From: Candidatus Cloacimonadota bacterium
Lineage (GTDB): Bacteria; Cloacimonadota; Cloacimonadia; Cloacimonadales; TCS61
DNA: 64,000 nt
Assembly: GCA_021736135.1 (NCBI GenBank)
Contig: JAIPGO010000002.1
Location: 1-64,000, forward strand
Reading direction: 5' to 3'
This document shows positions 62,008 through 64,000 of the stretch, one piece after another. Below the pieces are notes generated by a model that made no database searches, was not told where the DNA came from, and saw only the letters and a list, made by a program, of their open reading frames with translations. The translations under genes and the position numbers were made by a program. The first letter of the stretch is position 1; each line of letters begins with the position of its first letter.

Positions 62008-64000
62008 GAAGACGCACTTTAGTGAGCAGATCGTAACCTGCTTTGCCTTCGTAAGCATCGTAAACCGGTTTAAGAAAGCCGGTGCCAAGTCGGTGAAATA
62101 ATCTCATTAGATCTTCCACTTCTTCCGAGGTGGGGAAATTATCCTCTTTTCCGGGTACACGCTGCAATCTGTTTCCTTCCTGAACATATCTTTCCAGATG
62201 TTTGACGATGGTGTCTTCAATAACGTTATACTCAATCGCCAGTGCCGGCACGGTCAGGCCCTGATTAAATTTTTCACTGACTTCCTCGAACCTTTTCTTA
62301 GCCAGGGTGCGGATACCTTTGAAGATTTCCGTTTTGCCTTTTTCCCGGGCATAGTCACTAATGAGCGGAAGAAAAACTTGAGCATACGCCGCGCATTTAG
62401 CAGCACCAACCCCGTGCATCTGTAAAAAGCTTGCCTCAGTCTGCGGATAATATATTGCCATATCCTGCAAAGATTTATCTGCAAAGATCACATAAGGCGG
62501 TACCCTCTTTTCATCGGCAATGCGTTTCCTTTCCCGGCGCAGGATCTCAAAGAGTTCCACGTCGTAATCCCGTGTTTCTACTTTGTCCGGTTTATGTTCT
62601 TGATGCAGTTTACCCAGCAGTTTCTCATTATTTTTCATAATATCCCAGGCTTTGGGAGTTAGTTTCAGTGAGCCATGCTCTTCTTCACGACGGATAATGC
62701 CGCCGCTGTGCAGTTTGCCGGAAAGTTCCAGCCACTGATTTTTGCTTAATTCATTTCCGATATTATAGGTGGAAAGTTCCTCATGATGCCGGGCTAAAAT
62801 GCGCTGGTCACGCGAACCGCGTAAAACTTGAATTATATAATTCGCCCCGTAAAGTTCACCGGTGCGCCACATGCAGGATAGGAATTTCTGCGCTGGCAGG
62901 GTCAGGTCTTCCAGTTCCTGTTCGGAAAGCTGGCAGTTATCACAATTGCCGCAATGTTCTGCAGCGGCAGTTTCGCCAAAATATTTCAGGAGTAGTACGC
63001 GCCGGCAAACGTCTGCTTCGCAATAGCGGATCATTTCCGTCAGCAGATTATTAGCATGAATCAGTTCTTCTTCCGACTTTTCCTGAAAGAAGAACTTGAT
63101 CTTGCCGATGTCTCCGTAATTAAAAAGCAGCAGACATTGAGCCGGTTCACCATCACGCCCGGCACGCCCAATCTGCTGATAATAGGTTTCAATGTTTTTT
63201 GGCAGGTCGCTGTGCATTATGAAGCGAACATTCGGTTTATTTATTCCCATCCCGAAAGCGATGGTTGCCACCATGATCAGTGCATCATCACGACTGAATT
63301 TTTCCTGGTTTTCCCAGCGCTGGGCATCTGTGAGCCCTGCATGATAAGGCAGCACGGAATAATTACGCTGCTGCAATTCACGGGTGAGTGTATCCACCTG
63401 CTTACGCGTGGAACAATAAATAATGCCGGACTGCTGCGGGAACTTTTTAATGAAATCCAGTATCTGGCGCAGTACATCTGTTTTAATATCCACTTCCAGA
63501 AAAAGGTTGGGACGGTTAAAACTGGAAATGAATATATTCGCCGGATCAATACCGAGAATGTGAGCAATATCGTGGCGTACCTGTTTTGTGGCAGTGGCAG
63601 TTAGAGCCAGAATGATGGAATCAGGGAATTTTTCCCGCAAAATGGTCAACTGGCGGTATTCCGGACGGAAATCATGTCCCCATTCCGAAATGCAGTGCGC
63701 TTCATCAATGGTGATCAGGCTTATTTTTAGGCTTTGTAGCACGTTCAGGGTACGCTCCAGCAGCAGTGTTTCCGGTGCCACGTAAAGCAGTCGGAATTTG
63801 CCTGCCAGAATCGCGGCAATGGTTTCCTCATATTCCCAGCGGTCCTGCGAACTATTCAAAAAAGTGGCTTTTATCCCCAGTTCCCGCAATTGATCAACCT
63901 GGTCTTTCATGAGACTGATCAGGGGTGAAACTACGATGACCATTCCGGGTAAGATCAAGGACGGTAGCTGGTAACAAAGTGATTTTCCGCTGCCCGTGGG
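61982..64000 (-). CDS. recQ: ATP-dependent DNA helicase RecQ (5' end outside window)
   Basis: At least 672 residues, cut by the window edge. Walker A residues PTGSGKSLCYQLP are readable from 63950-64000; DEAH box is IDEAHCISEWGHDFRPEY, motif VI QQIGRAGRDG. RecQ zinc domain (CRRVLLLKYFG..CGNCDNC), winged-helix region, HRDC domain and a C-terminal helix-turn-helix (HTH_40) domain follow. The last residues (MECISSR) are encoded by the right boundary of the tandem repeat, suggesting that the gene end was altered by that element. Confidence 0.95.
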   Translation of the reverse strand, partial: PTGSGKSLCYQLPSLILPGMVIVVSPLISLMKDQVDQLRELGIKATFLNSSQDRWEYEETIAAILAGKFRLLYVAPETLLLERTLNVLQSLKISLITIDEAHCISEWGHDFRPEYRQLTILREKFPDSIILALTATATKQVRHDIAHILGIDPANIFISSFNRPNLFLEVDIKTDVLRQILDFIKKFPQQSGIIYCSTRKQVDTLTRELQQRNYSVLPYHAGLTDAQRWENQEKFSRDDALIMVATIAFGMGINKPNVRFIMHSDLPKNIETYYQQIGRAGRDGEPAQCLLLFNYGDIGKIKFFFQEKSEEELIHANNLLTEMIRYCEADVCRRVLLLKYFGETAAAEHCGNCDNCQLSEQELEDLTLPAQKFLSCMWRTGELYGANYIIQVLRGSRDQRILARHHEELSTYNIGNELSKNQWLELSGKLHSGGIIRREEEHGSLKLTPKAWDIMKNNEKLLGKLHQEHKPDKVETRDYDVELFEILRRERKRIADEKRVPPYVIFADKSLQDMAIYYPQTEASFLQMHGVGAAKCAAYAQVFLPLISDYAREKGKTEIFKGIRTLAKKRFEEVSEKFNQGLTVPALAIEYNVIEDTIVKHLERYVQEGNRLQRVPGKEDNFPTSEEVEDLMRLFHRLGTGFLKPVYDAYEGKAGYDLLTKVRLLMECISSR

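Noticed and set aside
1..64000. Genome-wide UGA reassignment (codes 4 or 25) as the reason for in-frame UGA
   Set aside because: Several well-defined genes end in UGA at family-appropriate lengths (radical SAM ending 14040, GNAT ending 14789, FrhB-like ending 49876), and only four positions are read through, all with hairpins after them.
1..64000. tRNA or rRNA genes
   Set aside because: No cloverleaf with a T-loop GTTCRA in context, and no rRNA-like conserved stretch, was found by eye.

Overview
The window looks like chromosome from a strictly anaerobic, Gram-negative bacterium of the Fibrobacteres-Chlorobi-Bacteroidetes side of the tree; a Cloacimonadota-like organism is my best guess. The guess rests on large secreted beta-helix proteins with a C-terminal 'YPNPFNPE' sorting domain, outer-membrane barrels and KdsB (LPS), class III ribonucleotide reductase, and a very large flavin/iron-sulfur gene block. 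No rRNA is present to fix the taxonomy. UGA is used as a normal stop by several genes (for example the genes ending at 14040, 14789 and 49876), so the code is standard, yet at least three and probably four genes carry a conserved in-frame UGA that reads as selenocysteine.

Layout. 1-3.2 kb: GC hairpin, a lipoprotein, and a convergent secreted endonuclease I with a lamin-tail-like segment and dockerin-like repeats. 3.9-14 kb (+ strand): nrdD-nrdG, a CIRCE-preceded hsp20, a REC-PAS-PAS protein, and a tight run of surE, a DUF368 membrane protein, a YwqK/MORN-type lipoprotein, rqcH/NFACT and a PflA-like radical SAM enzyme. 14-17.6 kb: GNAT, small barrel, patatin fused to a BamA-like barrel. 17.6-19.6 kb: a non-coding stretch full of short repeats and hairpins. 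19.6-27.7 kb: three paralogous beta-helix surface proteins with hairpin-containing leaders, plus the broken start of a fourth. 28-31.5 kb: an AbiEi/AbiEii-like toxin-antitoxin pair surrounded by repeats and small palindromic elements.

31.6-56.6 kb (all - strand): a 25-kb block of heterodisulfide-reductase-like and sulfur-handling genes. Read in the direction of transcription it is: DsrE-like, TusA, YeeE/YedE (thiosulfate-type transporter), rhodanese lipoprotein, tandem-rhodanese lipoprotein, a porin with an in-frame UGA, SseA-like exported rhodanese, terminator, FrhB-like protein; then TusA, MvhD(Sec), an HdrA split over two genes, two FdhB/FrhB-like Fe-S proteins, MvhD(Sec), full HdrA, DsrE, MvhD(Sec), FlxC-, FlxB- and FlxA-like subunits, HdrC, and a 1476-residue HdrA with an inserted GltD/NfnB-like module. 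I infer a system that brings reduced sulfur across the envelope (Sec porin, rhodaneses, YeeE), passes it on TusA/DsrE carriers, and couples its redox chemistry to NAD(P)H and ferredoxin by flavin-based electron bifurcation through Hdr/Flx-like complexes. No HdrB (CCG-domain) catalytic subunit is encoded here, so the usual disulfide acceptor site is missing. A TetR regulator diverges from the head of the block.

56.9-64 kb: tetR, an iron-sulfur flavoprotein with an apparent AUU start, then convergent kdsB, a lipoprotein and mnmG, an 87-88 bp structured tandem repeat, and recQ running off the window end.
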